Source: Cavia porcellus
Taxonomy: Eukaryota; Chordata; Mammalia; Rodentia; Caviidae
NCBI RefSeq assembly: GCF_034190915.1
Contig: NW_026947514.1
Location: forward strand, 8,344,201-8,408,200
Length of the DNA: 64,000 nt
Direction: 5' to 3'
In this document: piece by piece, positions 30,441-41,265 of the stretch
Layout: every line of letters starts with the position of its first letter
Position numbering within the stretch: position 1 is the first letter of the stretch
Notes under the pieces: generated by a model
The model's database searches: none
Seen by the model: the letters and a program-made list of their open reading frames with translations, nothing else
What the model was told of the DNA's origin: nothing
Made by a program: the position numbers and the translations under genes

Positions 30441-30727
30441 TATGTGTGTAATCAGGTTATGTGTGTAGTGCTCCAGGGCTAGGAATTTTTTTTTTTTTTT
30501 TACTTCAGAATAGAAAAGCAGAGGCAGCCAAATATTTCAGGAGATGTGGAGCCCGATAACTTGAGAGCTGTGTCTCCAGGACACATTGCTGGCCGCAAAG
30601 GTGGAACCTGGGCAGAGTGATCTATTCCTCCCCAAAGCGGGTACCTTGGCAGGATAAAGAGGGGGAACACACTGAGATGTCCAGAGTGGAGGTGCCACCC
30701 CTGGACCGGCCTACCCTGTTCTTTTTG
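30441..30727. other. Unique sequence, no gene seen
   Basis: T run at 30487-30501; otherwise unremarkable. Confidence 0.45.
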
Positions 30728-30842
30728 TCTTCATTGTTTGAGACAGGGTCTTACTATGTAGCCCAGGCTTGAAGGCGTGGAGTTCTTCCTGCCTCAGCCA
30801 CCTGAGGGTTGGGATTCTAGGTGTGCGCTACCTCGCCTGGCT
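30728..30842 (-). repeat. B1-like SINE, antisense
   Basis: 'ttgtttgagacagggtcttactatgtagcccaggcttg', 'cttcctgcctcagccacctgagggttgggattctaggtgtgcgctacctcgcctggct'. Confidence 0.88.
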
Positions 30843-31210
30843 CCTCTTCCTTGTTCTGTGCAGCCAGCAAGGGGCCCTGGTGCCCACTTCCCCCTGCCCA
30901 GGTGTGAGGTCCAGGTCCCCCTTTCCTGCCTCTTGAGACTTCTGTTCACTTGCTCAATCACTAAGTGATTTCTGCCGGTGCAAGGCGCACCTGCCTGTTG
31001 CCACCCAGCATGCATCTGAGGCCTCGGTGGCAGCTGCCCTGACCCACTGCCCACCTGATCTGGGCTTCATCACCACCAGCTTTCGTGGAGTTTTAGTGCA
31101 TCTCTATGAAGTGCTGTGAACATATTTATTTACTTTTTTTTTTCCTGTGCATTCAAAGAGCGTCAGACCTCTTTGGAAATAAGTTTTTCCCTTCACATTA
31201 TCTCTAATGC

Positions 31211-31345
31211 TCTTTTTTTTTTTTTTTTTTAGACAAAGTTTTGCTAAGTTCAGTTGCCCGGCCACAACGGCTAGGCTCAATCTTGCAACCCTCCTGATCT
31301 TCCTGCCTCAGCCTCCTTCGTGCTTCTCCACACTGGACTCTGGGG
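31211..31345 (-). repeat. Old B1-like SINE, antisense
   Basis: A poly-T start, 'agacaaagttttgctaagttcagttgcc…aggctcaatcttgcaaccctcctgatcttcctgcctcagcctcc'. This is the last B1/ID copy before an 8.5-kb gap. 30843-31210 upstream is unique. Confidence 0.72.
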
Positions 31346-32494
31346 CCTTTTTAAGCTTTGCATTCTCCTGTAAGCCCCACCCATGCTTTGTGCTGACTTT
31401 CCCGGGCTGTCCTGTGTCATGGCGACTGTGCTGCTGTTTGTCATCTGTCGTTTCTGGGAGGCACTCCTGTGCCCAGAGCGGGCTGCCATCCCAGGCTGGT
31501 TCTTCCTCTAGTTGCTGCGCTGAAGATCAAGCTCATGCCCAGCCCACAGGTGCAGAATCCTCTGGCACTGTGGGACATGGACATGGAGCTGTCCCCAGCC
31601 TGTCTGGGCCTATGGGCCTCAGAAGCACCTCTCTTTTCTAGAGGGCAGAAGTGCAGATGCAGGCCTTGGGCCATCTCTGAGCCCTGCCCAGGTGTGTCAG
31701 CTGTGCCTGCAGGGTGTCATTGCCACACTCTCCCTCTTGGGGTCACCTTGTGCCCCTTCCTGATGCTCAGAGGCCTTGGGGAGCAGCCCCGGGCTTTCAG
31801 CAGACCTGGGCTTGACCGGCAGCTGGGGCTGGTGCAGCAGCAAAGGCTCAGACATTTCTGTATGGAATCCACACATCCACGTAGGGCTTGTGTCCAGCAG
31901 GAGCTTCTCCAGATCATGCTGGTCACCTCCCTCCTGAGGCCCAGGTGACACAAGACTGGGTTCAGGGAGGAGGTCCTGCCCATCAGGGTACTGCTGGGTG
32001 TGTGTGGCAGCTGCCAGAGAAGACTTGGCAGGGCGTGCATCTGTCTCCCCAGCTAAACCCAGTGCAGGCTCAGTTGGCTGGGGCTTATGGTGCCCTTTAT
32101 TCCCCCCCCCAGCCCCGCCTGCCCATGTGATCCTGTTCACAGTGGGCATCACCGAGTGGTTGTCGAGAGGAGCCAGGAAGCCGTGAGGGTACCCACCCAG
32201 CCCCGGGCCACCCTGCGCTGTCGGCCAGGGCTGTGTTGCTGAGCTGGGCATTGCACATCGCAACCTGGGCCTCCCGACACGGCTCCTAACTGCAAGACCC
32301 TGCCCTGCACACCCACACAGGCGTAGGCCATGTTTCTGCTTCTCCCCTTTGCTATGTGGCATGTGCTTCTCTTTCAAGGAGATCGGGGCAGGAAAGGACA
32401 TGGGGGAATTTTACACTAACCTCTCCCTGCCAATGGGCTTCCTCCTGGGCCACTGCAGACTGTGTGTCTCCTTAACACATGGCCTTAGGTGGAA
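31346..32494. other. GC-rich unique sequence, SINE-free
   Basis: A 234-codon minus-strand frame (31697-32401) and overlapping frames occur, but no domain, repeat pattern or splice context supports translation. C run at 32102-32110. Confidence 0.45.
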
Positions 32495-32722
32495 GAAACT
32501 GAGGTACTCATGCACAGTGGAGCACTACTCTGCCATAAAGAGGGATAAATTTGAGGCATTCGTCAGAAGATGGAGGCACCTTGAGACCGCAGTGTTGGGT
32601 GAGATAAGTCAGACACAGGAGCTCTCCGAGCACGTGGTTTCTGCACTAGAAGACGCCCAAAATATAAATAAATTAGAGAGCAAAATAAAACAGAGTAAAA
32701 AGGAACCAGGGGGATAGATCTT
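32495..32722 (+). pseudogene. L1 ORF2 C-terminus and start of 3' UTR, 5'-truncated
   Basis: Translation from about 32505 gives 'TVEHYSAIKRDKFEAF', 'WRHLETAVLGEISQTQE', the conserved end of LINE-1 ORF2. Its DNA ('cacagtggagcactactctgccataaag…gtgagataagtcagacacag') continues into typical 3' UTR ('gaagacgcccaaaatataaataaattag'). The open frame that begins at 32349 includes unrelated upstream codons. Dead and truncated. Confidence 0.82.
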
Positions 32723-34424
32723 TCGAGAAAGAGGAGGAGTGAAAAGGGGGTCCCGTGCCTGGCCAGCTCCTCGCAGTGAACGTCACCATTCTGCCCTGCA
32801 GCCGTGGATTAATAAAAACATGTTTAAAATAAATAAAATTGAGCCTCCATGCTTGCCCTGGGGTCTGTGACAGAGTGGACCCCCAGAGCAGGCGCCGTTT
32901 TCCCACAGCCTGACAGTCTCGTGAGAGTCAGAAGAGAACGACCTGTGTGCCGTGTCCCCGAGTACCCACGTGGGGTCTTTCAGAGGAGCGAGACCCGATC
33001 GTCACCTAAGCCGGGCTGCTGGGAACAGAGCTCCCTGGCTGGGGTCCTGACCCCAACTCTCGCCCAAAGCGGTTCTGCTCTGTCACTGTGCCCGGGTTCC
33101 TGGCCTCATTTTTCTTCCCACTCTCCGTGTTCTTCCCCCACCCATGTTGACTGACTGTGGTCTAGGACCTGACATCTTCTGGACCCAGCATGGGCTTCGG
33201 GCTCCAATGCCAGGCTCTTGTCAATCTCCCCTGCACCTGTGTCCTCGCTGCGGGCTTGGTGCACACGGCTCCACCTCCTCCCTGCAGTGGGCCTGGCCCT
33301 TGTGTCCCAGTGCTGTGTCGCCCAGGGTCAGGAGGCTGCCCCACTCCCAGCCCCAGTTATTTTGCTGTCCAGGTCAGGCCTGGAGCAGTGTTCCCCGGGG
33401 ACCCCTGCTGTCTCACACAGGAGACCCCGGGTAAGAGAGGAGCTTCCTCCTCCTCTGTCCTCGCCGGGGACCTGGAGCTCCAGGCTGAGCTGGCGGAGCC
33501 TGTCCCCTTCCCTTTTCTGGGGACGACGGAGATGCTCACAGTGCTGGGGTGAGGAGGAGCCCACAGGGTGTGCCCTGGGTCCCTGGGTTCACATCTGACC
33601 TTGCCCTTCCGGCTGGATGAGGAAGCAGCCTCAGGCGGCTTGGTGCCTCGGTCACATTCCCTGGGGAAGGGAGCTGATGACGGCACCCCCCGAAGAGTCC
33701 CGGCACAGGGGAGATCCTGGGTGAATGCCAGGACCCAGCTGGTGCGAGGAAGGGAAGACCTGGGAATGGGGAGCCACTGTTTTTAGTAAGACGATGCTCT
33801 CAGTTAGGGTCACCCTCCTGTCCTGGTGCAAGTGTTGCCCACCCCTCTGCTCTCAGCTGTGGCCATGGCTCTGTGATGCCTGTCCTGTGGGTGTGCGGGG
33901 AGACCTACGCTGGCCTGTCCAGCAGCCCTGCACCAACAGGACGGGAACAGTGGATCAATGCCCGCCTCTTACCCTTATATGGGCGAGACCAGCAGGCGTC
34001 CCGGATACTTCTTGGGAGGTCCTAGTGGAACCGAGCCCCTGCGCCAACAGCGGCGATGCCACAAGGTACCCCGTGTGGCCCCTGCCCCTGGCCTGCCTCG
34101 CCCATGTCACATCCCTCCAGGGACAGCTGCCCTACATGTCACAGCACCCAGGTCTGTCTCCAGACTGATTTGAGTAAAGCTCATTGAATTGAGATACTGC
34201 ATGTTCAAGGAATTTAGAAATGAATGCAATATCTAAAAGCCACCCCAACTCCACCATCCTATGAGAGAACCCGATTTTGTTGCCCGCCTTCTAAGCAGGT
34301 GTTCTCCCTGGGTGCAGTGGTCACAGACAGGCCACGTGCTGCATACGGCCACTTTCCCATCACCTGCCACCAGGGCTGGTCTGTTCCTAACTGTCATGGT
34401 TTCCCAGTATCCTTTCTTACTTGG
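32723..34424. other. GC-rich unique sequence, SINE-free
   Basis: No gene recognised. Several frames of 100-147 codons overlap on both strands at 33190-34170, none with a domain. 'ccccgggtaagagaggag' at 33425 is donor-like but no matching acceptor frame was found. Confidence 0.45.
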
Positions 34425-35335
34425 GCTTTAAAAAATGTTTTTTTAAATTATTATATAATAGAACATAGTTTCATAATCAGCTAATAACAATTGCTCTGAC
34501 ATGGTCTATCATTTTCTTCAAGTTAAGTGGTTTCTCAAGATACAAAACATAAACCAAAAGGCTTCTCATGAAAAAAGAAAAGGGTAATAACCCAGAACTT
34601 TCTTTTCAATGAACCTTTAAGATAAGCTAGCAATATGAATAAATCCAGCTAGCCAATTATTGAAATGTTTTTACAGCAATAGAATTCGTAATTTAGGGAA
34701 ATATGTGAACTTCTCCGTTTCCTGTTTATCTCTTTTCTATTTTGTTCTTGTTCTCTTTTTCTATTGTGTTTATCCTATAAGAGAAACATGCAGTGTTTAA
34801 ACTTGTGTGTCCAAGTTACCTCATTTAACGTTATGTTCCCGAGTTGCACCCATTTACCTGTGGATGCCTCAGGATTATCTTTCTTTATGAAGCATAGTAC
34901 TCCATCGTGTTTAATACCACACTTTCCTTATTTATTTATGTGTTGCTAGATTTATGCTATTTTCAAGATCTTCAAGTACAGGTTGTAGTGCTATAAAACA
35001 CGGGTATGCATGTATCCCTGTAATATAATGATTTTAACTCTTGAGGAGGTACTTACAAAGGGGATTGTTGGGTCAAATGGAATTTCTATTTCTTAATTTT
35101 TTTTGAGGACTCTCCACGCCAATTTCCATAGTGCTTGTAAAAACATTCCCACCAATGATGTAGCAGAATTCCTTTCACCCCAGTCTTGCCAGCATTTGTT
35201 ATTACTAGGTTTTCTGATGACAGAAATTCTTTCTGGGTAAGGTGGTAACTCAGTGTAGTTTTGACTGGTAATTCTCTGATTACCATCCTAATACCAAAAA
35301 CACCTCCCTAATTGTTGGTGCCCAAGTAGTTTCCA
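34425..35335 (-). mobile_element. L1 3' end, antisense, 5'-truncated
   Basis: Read on the minus strand, it has the ORF2 end ('gaatgtttttacaagcactatgg', 'ccaacaatcccctttg…', 'aaaggaa…atcctgaggcatccacagg') and then a 3' UTR. On the plus strand this appears as 'gcatagtactccatcgtg', 'tattgttgggtcaaatgg' and 'ctctccacgccaatttccatagtg'. A T/C-rich stretch at 34715-34765 and AT-rich 34440-34700 are the 3' UTR. Non-coding. Confidence 0.78.
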
Positions 35336-35340
35336 AGCTG

Positions 35341-35745
35341 TCTTAGTCACTTTCTTGTCACTGGGACAAAATACACACCAACAACTTTATTTTATTTATT
35401 TAATTAATTTATAAATCAGTGACTTTAAAAGAGGAGAGGTCTGTTTTGGCTTACAGTTACTGGAGGGTTCAGTCCATAGTTGACCCATTCCAAGGCGGGA
35501 GGGGCATGGTGGAGGGGTCTGGTGCCCAGGAAGTAAAGACAGAAGTTGAGCCAGGGACAAGAATGCTACCTTGCAGGTCCCACCTCCAGGGACCTGCCCG
35601 CAGCCAGGGCACCCACACTTACCAACGGGTTAACCTGCTGGTGAGTGTGTTCCCAGGTCCACTCACCTTCCACACACAAGAGAGTTGAGAGCGCATTTCA
35701 GACCTAAACTGGAACACAAGATTTCTCTGTTGCAGGTGTGATGGA
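35341..35745 (-). mobile_element. ERVL-MaLR-type LTR, antisense
   Basis: The plus strand reads 'gtcactttcttgtcactgggacaaaatac…gtctgttttggcttacagttactggagggttcagtccatag…aaggcgggaggggcatggtgg', the reverse-complement order of rodent MaLR LTRs (ORR1/MT group). An inverted AATAAA region lies in the AT-rich 35385-35415. It sits beside or within the L1 copy. Confidence 0.68.
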
Positions 35746-36111
35746 TTCTCTATTTCCAGACCCTTATGTTTTCCCCACATAGCAACTTACTGATTTGCAC
35801 AAGTGTGGCAGTAATTTTGAAAAGTACCAGCAAATAAATTTGCTTTTCAGCTTTGTTCCAGCCACCCCAAGCAATGAATAGTATCATTTAAAAAAAATAC
35901 TTACTACTTTATTAGGAATAAAATGGAATATGAAAGTTAGTTTATATTTTAATCTGGATTTCTTTTATTTATGATGACCATAATAAACTCCTATATATGT
36001 TTGTGTCCCTTTGTGCACGAATTGTCTTTCCCTGACCTCTGCTGATTATTTTTGTATTGCCTTTATAGCTGAATGTTAATCTGGCCAAATATTTGCTGTA
36101 AATAACATGCC
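35746..36111. other. AT-rich stretch, possible continuation of the antisense L1
   Basis: 'gatgaccataataaactcctatatatgtttgtg…tttttgtattgcctttatag' resembles reverse-complement L1 ORF2 lying upstream of the part seen at 34.4-35.3 kb. If so, the LTR inserted into this L1. By-eye evidence only. Confidence 0.4.
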
Positions 36112-36455
36112 TGCTTTGAGTTGAACTGTATTCCCCCCAAAGCTATGTTGCTATTCTAATCCCAGTGACCTTGTTTGGAAGTAGGATCTCTGGAGTAGGG
36201 TGGACCCCTAAGCCAGCGTGACCAGTGTCCTTAGAGGAGAGGGACAGAGAAGCCTAGGAGAGAAGCTGAGAGATGCAGCCACAGCTCAGGGATCTCCGGG
36301 ACTACTGTAAACCACAGGAACGGGGACGTGCGGGATGGATCCTCCTCTACAGCCCCAAAGGAGAGTTGCTCTGTGACACCTTGATTCCAGACCTGTTCTC
36401 CAGAGCTGTGGGACAACAGGTCTCTGCCATTTGGCCACCCGGTTCCCTCACTCAC
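36112..36455 (+). mobile_element. MLT1-type MaLR LTR, sense
   Basis: 'ttgaactgtattccccccaaagctatgttg…attctaatcccagtgacc…tttggaagtaggatctctg…ggtggacccctaagcc…gaccagtgtccttagagg…gagatgcag…gacaccttgattccagacctg…ccagagctgtgggacaa' is collinear with MLT1 LTR consensus over its whole length. Confidence 0.88.
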
Positions 36456-36670
36456 TAGCTTTATTTACCAGGCAAATCACTGTGCCTCCAAGCCTCAGTT
36501 TCCCCAGTCATGGAAGAGGTGCTTTGTCCCTGCTCCCAGTGGATGAGGAAGGGAGATGCACCTCGCCAAAGTTAAGGCTGTAAAATTCAAAAAATGACTC
36601 ATTGGCTCAATAAAAAACGATTGTGTGCCAGTTAGGCGCTAGGCTGTGTGAGAGGAGAAGCAAAGATTAA
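36456..36670 (+). repeat. MIR-like and other ancient repeat fragments
   Basis: 36465-36530 resembles MIR ('aggcaaatcactgtgcctccaagcctcagtttccccagtcatgg'). 36600-36665 ('ggctcaataaaaaacgattgtgtgccagttaggcgctaggctg') resembles the old repeat with 'tattgagcacctactatgtgccaggcactg'. Confidence 0.6.
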
Positions 36671-37963
36671 CTTGGGGTCCCATCTCGGATAAAACGCACG
36701 AGGCACGGAGACGGCAGAGTACCGCTGAGCGTTGGGGGGACCTTGCTGAAATGAGGGCCCCCGCTTGGCCTGAAGAGTGGAGTGCGAGCGATCCAGGCCA
36801 CTGAGGCATCCTGGCCGCTCCCTGGCCGTGTGTGCCCGGGAGGCTTCCCGGCTTCTCTGGCCTCGTGGCTTGTCTCTCTGAGCGGGCTGGCTTGGTCTGC
36901 TCTGGTGATGCTGCCCTGCTGCAGGCCGGGAGGCTGATAAGCAGCGCCTGTGCCCTCCCCTTCACTCTGCAGGCCCAGAAGTCAAAGGGAAGCCACAGGA
37001 TATTCAGCGCGGGCTGCGGGCTGCTCTCTGACTCATTGGACTTCCAGGGACTCGGAGGACAGGCTCCAGGGACGATGGAACAGTCTAGCCTTTGACTGGG
37101 GGCCATCGAGGCCAGCTCCATCTGATGGCCTGGAAGGGGAGACCACAGCTGGAGTGCAGGCTGAGGGCCTCGGATGCCGGGAAGAGGGCTCGGGGTGCTG
37201 ACCGGAAGCCAGGGAGCTACGGAGCGCAAAGCTGCTTCTACCTTTGGTGCTTTAGGCAGATCAGACCACCAGGCGTCAAATCCTCTGTCCGGCTCTGGGC
37301 TCCAGGACTGCTACCACAGTCCCCTGTACCCCTGCCAGGGGCCTGTCTGGCTCTTACCTAGCCCGCTAGTTCTCTGTTTCCAGGTTTCTTGATGGATCGG
37401 GGTCACTAAAAGGCTGCTATCTGTGGGTTGGCAGAAGGGAGCCCGGCCAAGGGGAAAACACCGCCAGTCCAAAGGGGCTTTGCACGCCTGGAGCTCAGTC
37501 TGCAAGACCTGGGAACAAAGGGCCGCTAAGATTCAGAACAAAGACTCCTGAGAGATGGACAGTTCCAAGAAGGGGCCAGGAAGCGGTCTGGGCCCATGGG
37601 TGGGACTGTGCAAATCAAGGGCCCTGGTTAGGTACCTCTGCAGAGAGAGAGGATCAAACTAGCTAGCGCCTCCTGCTCAAAACCATCCAGGATACCCTAG
37701 CCAGTGTCTGCAAATCTTTTAGCCCACTACAGCCCAAATACCGTAGGTTCACCCCCCGCTGCTAGTCCCCAAGGTGAGACACCAGCCCCGCCTTCTAACC
37801 TGTAGACAGTCACCACTGTCACCCTAAGTACCTGACCCCAATTCATCTTAGGCATAGCTGGAAATTTTACAACTTGACTCAAGCGTCTGTGTTCAGAGAT
37901 GTCCCCTGTGCCTGCGGTGGGGGGAGAGCAGCAAACCTGGGAGGTGAAATGATGATGTTCTTT
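36671..37963. other. GC-rich unique sequence, SINE-free
   Basis: A 196-codon minus-strand frame (36639-37229) overlaps plus-strand frames and has no domain. No gene supported. Confidence 0.45.
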
Positions 37964-38075
37964 TTCCAGAGGAGGAAACTGAGGCTCAGAGAGGAGAAGA
38001 GATGCTCCCAAGTGCGTGGCAGACCCGGCTTTGGATCTCGCATGCATGCACAGGCTGTCCCTGACCTACCCCTCC
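37964..38075 (-). repeat. MIR element, antisense
   Basis: 'cagaggaggaaactgaggctcagagaggagaagagatgctcccaag…gcagacccggctttggatctcgcatg' is collinear with antisense MIR. Confidence 0.75.
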
Positions 38076-38839
38076 GCTCACACACCAAGTTTGGACCCAG
38101 TCGCTACAGTCTTGGCTCGGTGACTTGGATGAGCTCTTAGCTCCCCTGTGCCTGGCCATGCTCCTCTCTCCACAGGACATGAATAGCAGATGACTCCGCC
38201 GGCTGTGCTTGGTTCTCTTCTGTCGAGCGGGAGCAGGACTTGGACTCCACTTGAGACCAACCTTCGGTGATGGCCCAGCCTGACTTCCGGGATGGCGAGT
38301 GATGGTCCTGCTGTTAACCCCAGGTGGCTTTGGAGACAGTCACCCCAACCTTGTGCCTCAGTGAACATGAGGGTGAACAAGAGCCAAGGTGCTGAACCTT
38401 AGTGGGTTTAAGAAGGTTTTGAGAGTCTGCAGGAAACCATGAACACTGTGTGGACTGATTCTGCAGCTTGGCCTCCTGCAGTCCCCCACAGGCCTCACTT
38501 TGAGGACTCCAGGATCCTCAGGCTCCCCAGCCTTCCATCTCTTGGGCAGGAAGGAGAGAGTGGACAGCCCTGAGCACCCCTCTCATGTTCCTCCTGCATT
38601 TTATCTTTTCCCCTTCTCCTCTTTCTTCCTTTCCTGAGTTTTAAACCCTGTTGCAACTGTGGGGTTAGAAAAACGTCTCAGGCTGGACCTGAACCCCACA
38701 CATCACCTCATTTCTCCTTGAGGTTTTCCGGTTTCTCCCATTTCTCAGAAGAGGCCTCCCTTCGCCGTGGGGGTGGCGGGGGAGAGCAGCTTTACGAGAA
38801 GGCAGCGTAACCCAAGCTGAGGACGAGGCGGCTGCAGAA
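38076..38839. other. Unique sequence, SINE-free
   Basis: No gene or repeat recognised. Confidence 0.45.
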
Positions 38840-39340
38840 ACCCAAGATGCTGTGGGAGGCTTCCCGCCGTATCTGCCGGGCTGGTGGCCGGCTGCCTGTG
38901 CGATGGACCATCTCATCCACCGCTCGGTGGCAATCAAGAGGATTTACGAGCCATCCCGCAAGACAGCACAAGCCAACCCGCTGAAGAGAGAAAGGCACAG
39001 CAAAGCCAGGCCCATTTCTGAGGTGTCACCCAACAGAAAGGGGCCCGGGGCACGGCAGCCCCCATCATCGGTTCCTTCCTCGGGGCACGAGGGGCTCCCT
39101 GTGCCCCCTCGGGTAAATATCCCATGTCCTGCCCGTAAATGGCCCCGTCACTTGGCAGTCTGCTTGCACCACTTTTATTTGGGGTCATTGCCGAAGGCCA
39201 CGTGTCAAGGAAACGGGGCTGAGGGACACAATGGTGGTACAGTGACCAGCCGCCCAGGCCCTGGCTAATCACTAGAAACACCTGGAGGAACTTGGCGAAA
39301 GAAACCAGAAACAAAATCCCAGCGATTAGGGTTGCAGGCT
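38840..39340. promoter_or_regulatory. Candidate conserved non-coding element
   Basis: About 500 bases without repeats. 'gaccatctcatccaccgctcgg', 'ggcaatcaagaggatttacgagcc', 'gggtaaatatcccatg', 'cccgtaaatggccccgtcacttgg', 'accacttttatttggggtcattg' alternate AT- and GC-rich blocks and keep several CpGs. The frame at 38852-39268 (138 codons) has no domain I recognise. A gene fragment cannot be ruled out, but regulatory DNA fits better. Confidence 0.35.
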
Positions 39341-39867
39341 TCTGGTGGTCCCAGCTAATCTCCTTCAGGTGGACGGCCCAGTGGGGGGCCGGGGTCCAGC
39401 CTGTGGCTGGAGCGGGGCGGGCCTGTGTGTCTGCTGTGGCAGGTGCCTGCAAATGCCAGGGCCACCGAGACGAGCGGAGGGTGGAGGGAACCCCATAAAA
39501 GAGATCAAGCTATTTACTAGCCCACCCCCCTCTACGTAGAGCTGCCCCAAACCAAGTGGGCAGAGGGAACAGACAGACGCTGAAGCCAAGTCGACTTCTC
39601 AAATAAAATTAGCCAATACTGACCATTTTCATTCATTGGAATGTGCACTTGGGGTCAGAGTTAGGAAAATAAAATCATATAGTTGCCTCACCTTGAAATA
39701 ATCATGTCTAGTGTTTGGGGCTTAACTTACATTGCTAGCCAGAGTAGAAATTATAAATGCTATATAAATGCCTTCTCCCGCAAACAGAAGGATGACACTC
39801 TCTGCACATCACGGCTTCTTTGAGTTTTGCACATTCATGATTCCTTGGATCCACTTTTAATCTTTTG
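39341..39867. promoter_or_regulatory. Unique DNA with a weaker AT-rich candidate element (39590-39790)
   Basis: 39590-39790: 'aaataaaattagccaatactgacc', 'ttcattcattggaatgtgc', 'cttgaaataatcatgtc', 'gaaattataaatgctatataaatgcc'. 'ggaatg' is a TEAD-type word and 'attagccaat' a CCAAT-type word. Inferred only. Confidence 0.28.
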
Positions 39868-39996
39868 TTTTTGGTTTTTGATACCTGGCTGGCTTTGAAC
39901 TCATGCAGCCCAAGCTGGCCTCAAACTCATGGTAATTCTCCTGCCTCAGCCTCCCGAGCATTGAGATTACAGATGTCCACTACTACCCCTGGCTGC
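39868..39996 (-). repeat. B1-like SINE, antisense, with internal duplication
   Basis: 'tttgatacctggctggctttgaactcatgcagcccaagctggcctcaaactcatgg', 'ctcctgcctcagcctcccgagcattgagattacagatgtccactactacccctggct'. First B1 after the 8.5-kb gap. Confidence 0.88.
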
Positions 39997-40379
39997 ACTT
40001 TTAATTTTGCAAATGTCATGAGCTGCTACCTGGGGCACCAATTCAGAAAATAAAATCAGCACGCTGTATGAGGTGAGTGAAGATTTTGTGGGAACCGCTG
40101 TGTGATAAGTCATCAGTCTAAAGCATGCAGTGGCCTCTATTCGTACCCACAAATTCAACCAACAGAGGACCCAGAGTATTGAGAACAAACCTATGCTGGA
40201 CACATACTGACTTCTTTTCTTGTCTCTAGTCCCTGAACAACACAATGTGACAACTGTTTACACTGCATGAGCATTGTAAGTCCTCTAGAGATGCTTTAAA
40301 GTATACAGGGAGACATGCAGGTTACATGCAAACACTACATTGTTTTATTCATTTATTTATTTTAAATTTTTATTTATTT
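39997..40379. other. Unique sequence, no gene seen
   Basis: Ends in an AT-rich stretch (40340-40380) that is the tail side of the next B1. Confidence 0.45.
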
Positions 40380-40522
40380 TCCCTTTTTGAGACAGGGTCT
40401 CACTATGCAGTTCAGGCTGGCCTTGAACTCACTTGGTAGCCCAGGCTGGTCTCGACAGTGATCCTCCTGCCTCAGCCTCCTGAGTGCTGGGATTATGGCT
40501 ATGAGTCATCATCCCTGGCCAC
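40380..40522 (-). repeat. B1-like SINE, antisense, with internal duplication
   Basis: 'tttttgagacagggtctcactatgcagttcaggctggccttgaactcacttggtagcccaggctggtctcg', 'cctcctgcctcagcctcctgagtgctgggattatgg'. Well preserved. Confidence 0.94.
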
Positions 40523-41057
40523 TACACTGGTTTATAGGAGGGGCTTGAGTTTCCTTATATTTTGGTGTCCATAAGGGGTCCTGAAACCAGCCCCCAAGAC
40601 ATCCAGGGATGGTTGTACAGCAGAGTGGGGTACATTGAAGATGGGCAAGGTTGCCATCTGCTAAGGGACGTGCTTCCCTCACCAACTTGGGGCAGGGAAA
40701 TGTGCCAGGCAAGACCTGAGCCAGGGCACCATCAGGGGTGTGTGCAGACAGCTGCCTCGGCCACCGGTGGCCCTGGAAGAGAACCTCTGGCCGTTGCCGC
40801 TTTATGTGATTTTTTTCTTTAATAAATGAGGAAGTTTTCTTTTCCAAACAAGAGAGGATTAAAACCAGCTCTTGTCTTTTGTGCTCTGGTTTTGGAAGGA
40901 TTCAGCCTACCCAGGCAGAGAGGAGGCAATAAGGGGCATTTCCTAGCTGAAAAATGCCACCTGTCACAGGCAGGGCACATCCAGGGTGCTCTCTGAGGAC
41001 AGACTCCTTGGCAGGGCTGGTAAAGGCCTTGTTGTGAAAACTCTGAAGTTCTTTGGT
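40523..41057. other. Unique sequence, no gene seen
   Basis: No gene or repeat recognised. Confidence 0.45.
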
Positions 41058-41265
41058 GTTTTGGAGACACGTCTTGCTATGTAGTTTAGGTTGGTTTTGA
41101 ATTTACTATGTGATCCAGTTTGGCCTCAGACTCTCAAGCACTGGGATTGTAAGTTGCACCATGATGCCTGGCTAATGATTTTTTGGGGGGTATTGGGAAT
41201 CGAACCCAGGGCTTGCGCTTGCCTGGCAGGCACTGTGCCACTGAGCTATGTCCCTGGCCCCAGCT
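41058..41265 (-). repeat. Antisense B1 followed by antisense tRNA-derived SINE
   Basis: 41060-41175: 'ttggagacacgtcttgctatgtagtttaggttgg…gatccagtttggcc'. 41185-41262: 'ggtattgggaatcgaacccagggcttgcgcttgcctggcaggcactgtgccactgagctatgtccctggcc', the same subfamily as 21.8 and 28.5 kb. On the minus strand the order is tRNA half then B1, opposite to the dimers, so these are probably independent insertions (or a MEN-like order). Confidence 0.85.

Noticed and set aside
31697..32401. 234-codon minus-strand open frame, the longest in the window
   Set aside because: No domain, signal or repeat architecture; overlapping frames on the other strand; no splice or promoter context. GC-rich chance openness is the simplest reading.
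36639..37229. 196-codon minus-strand open frame
   Set aside because: No recognisable domain, and it starts and ends in ordinary unique DNA with overlapping plus-strand frames.
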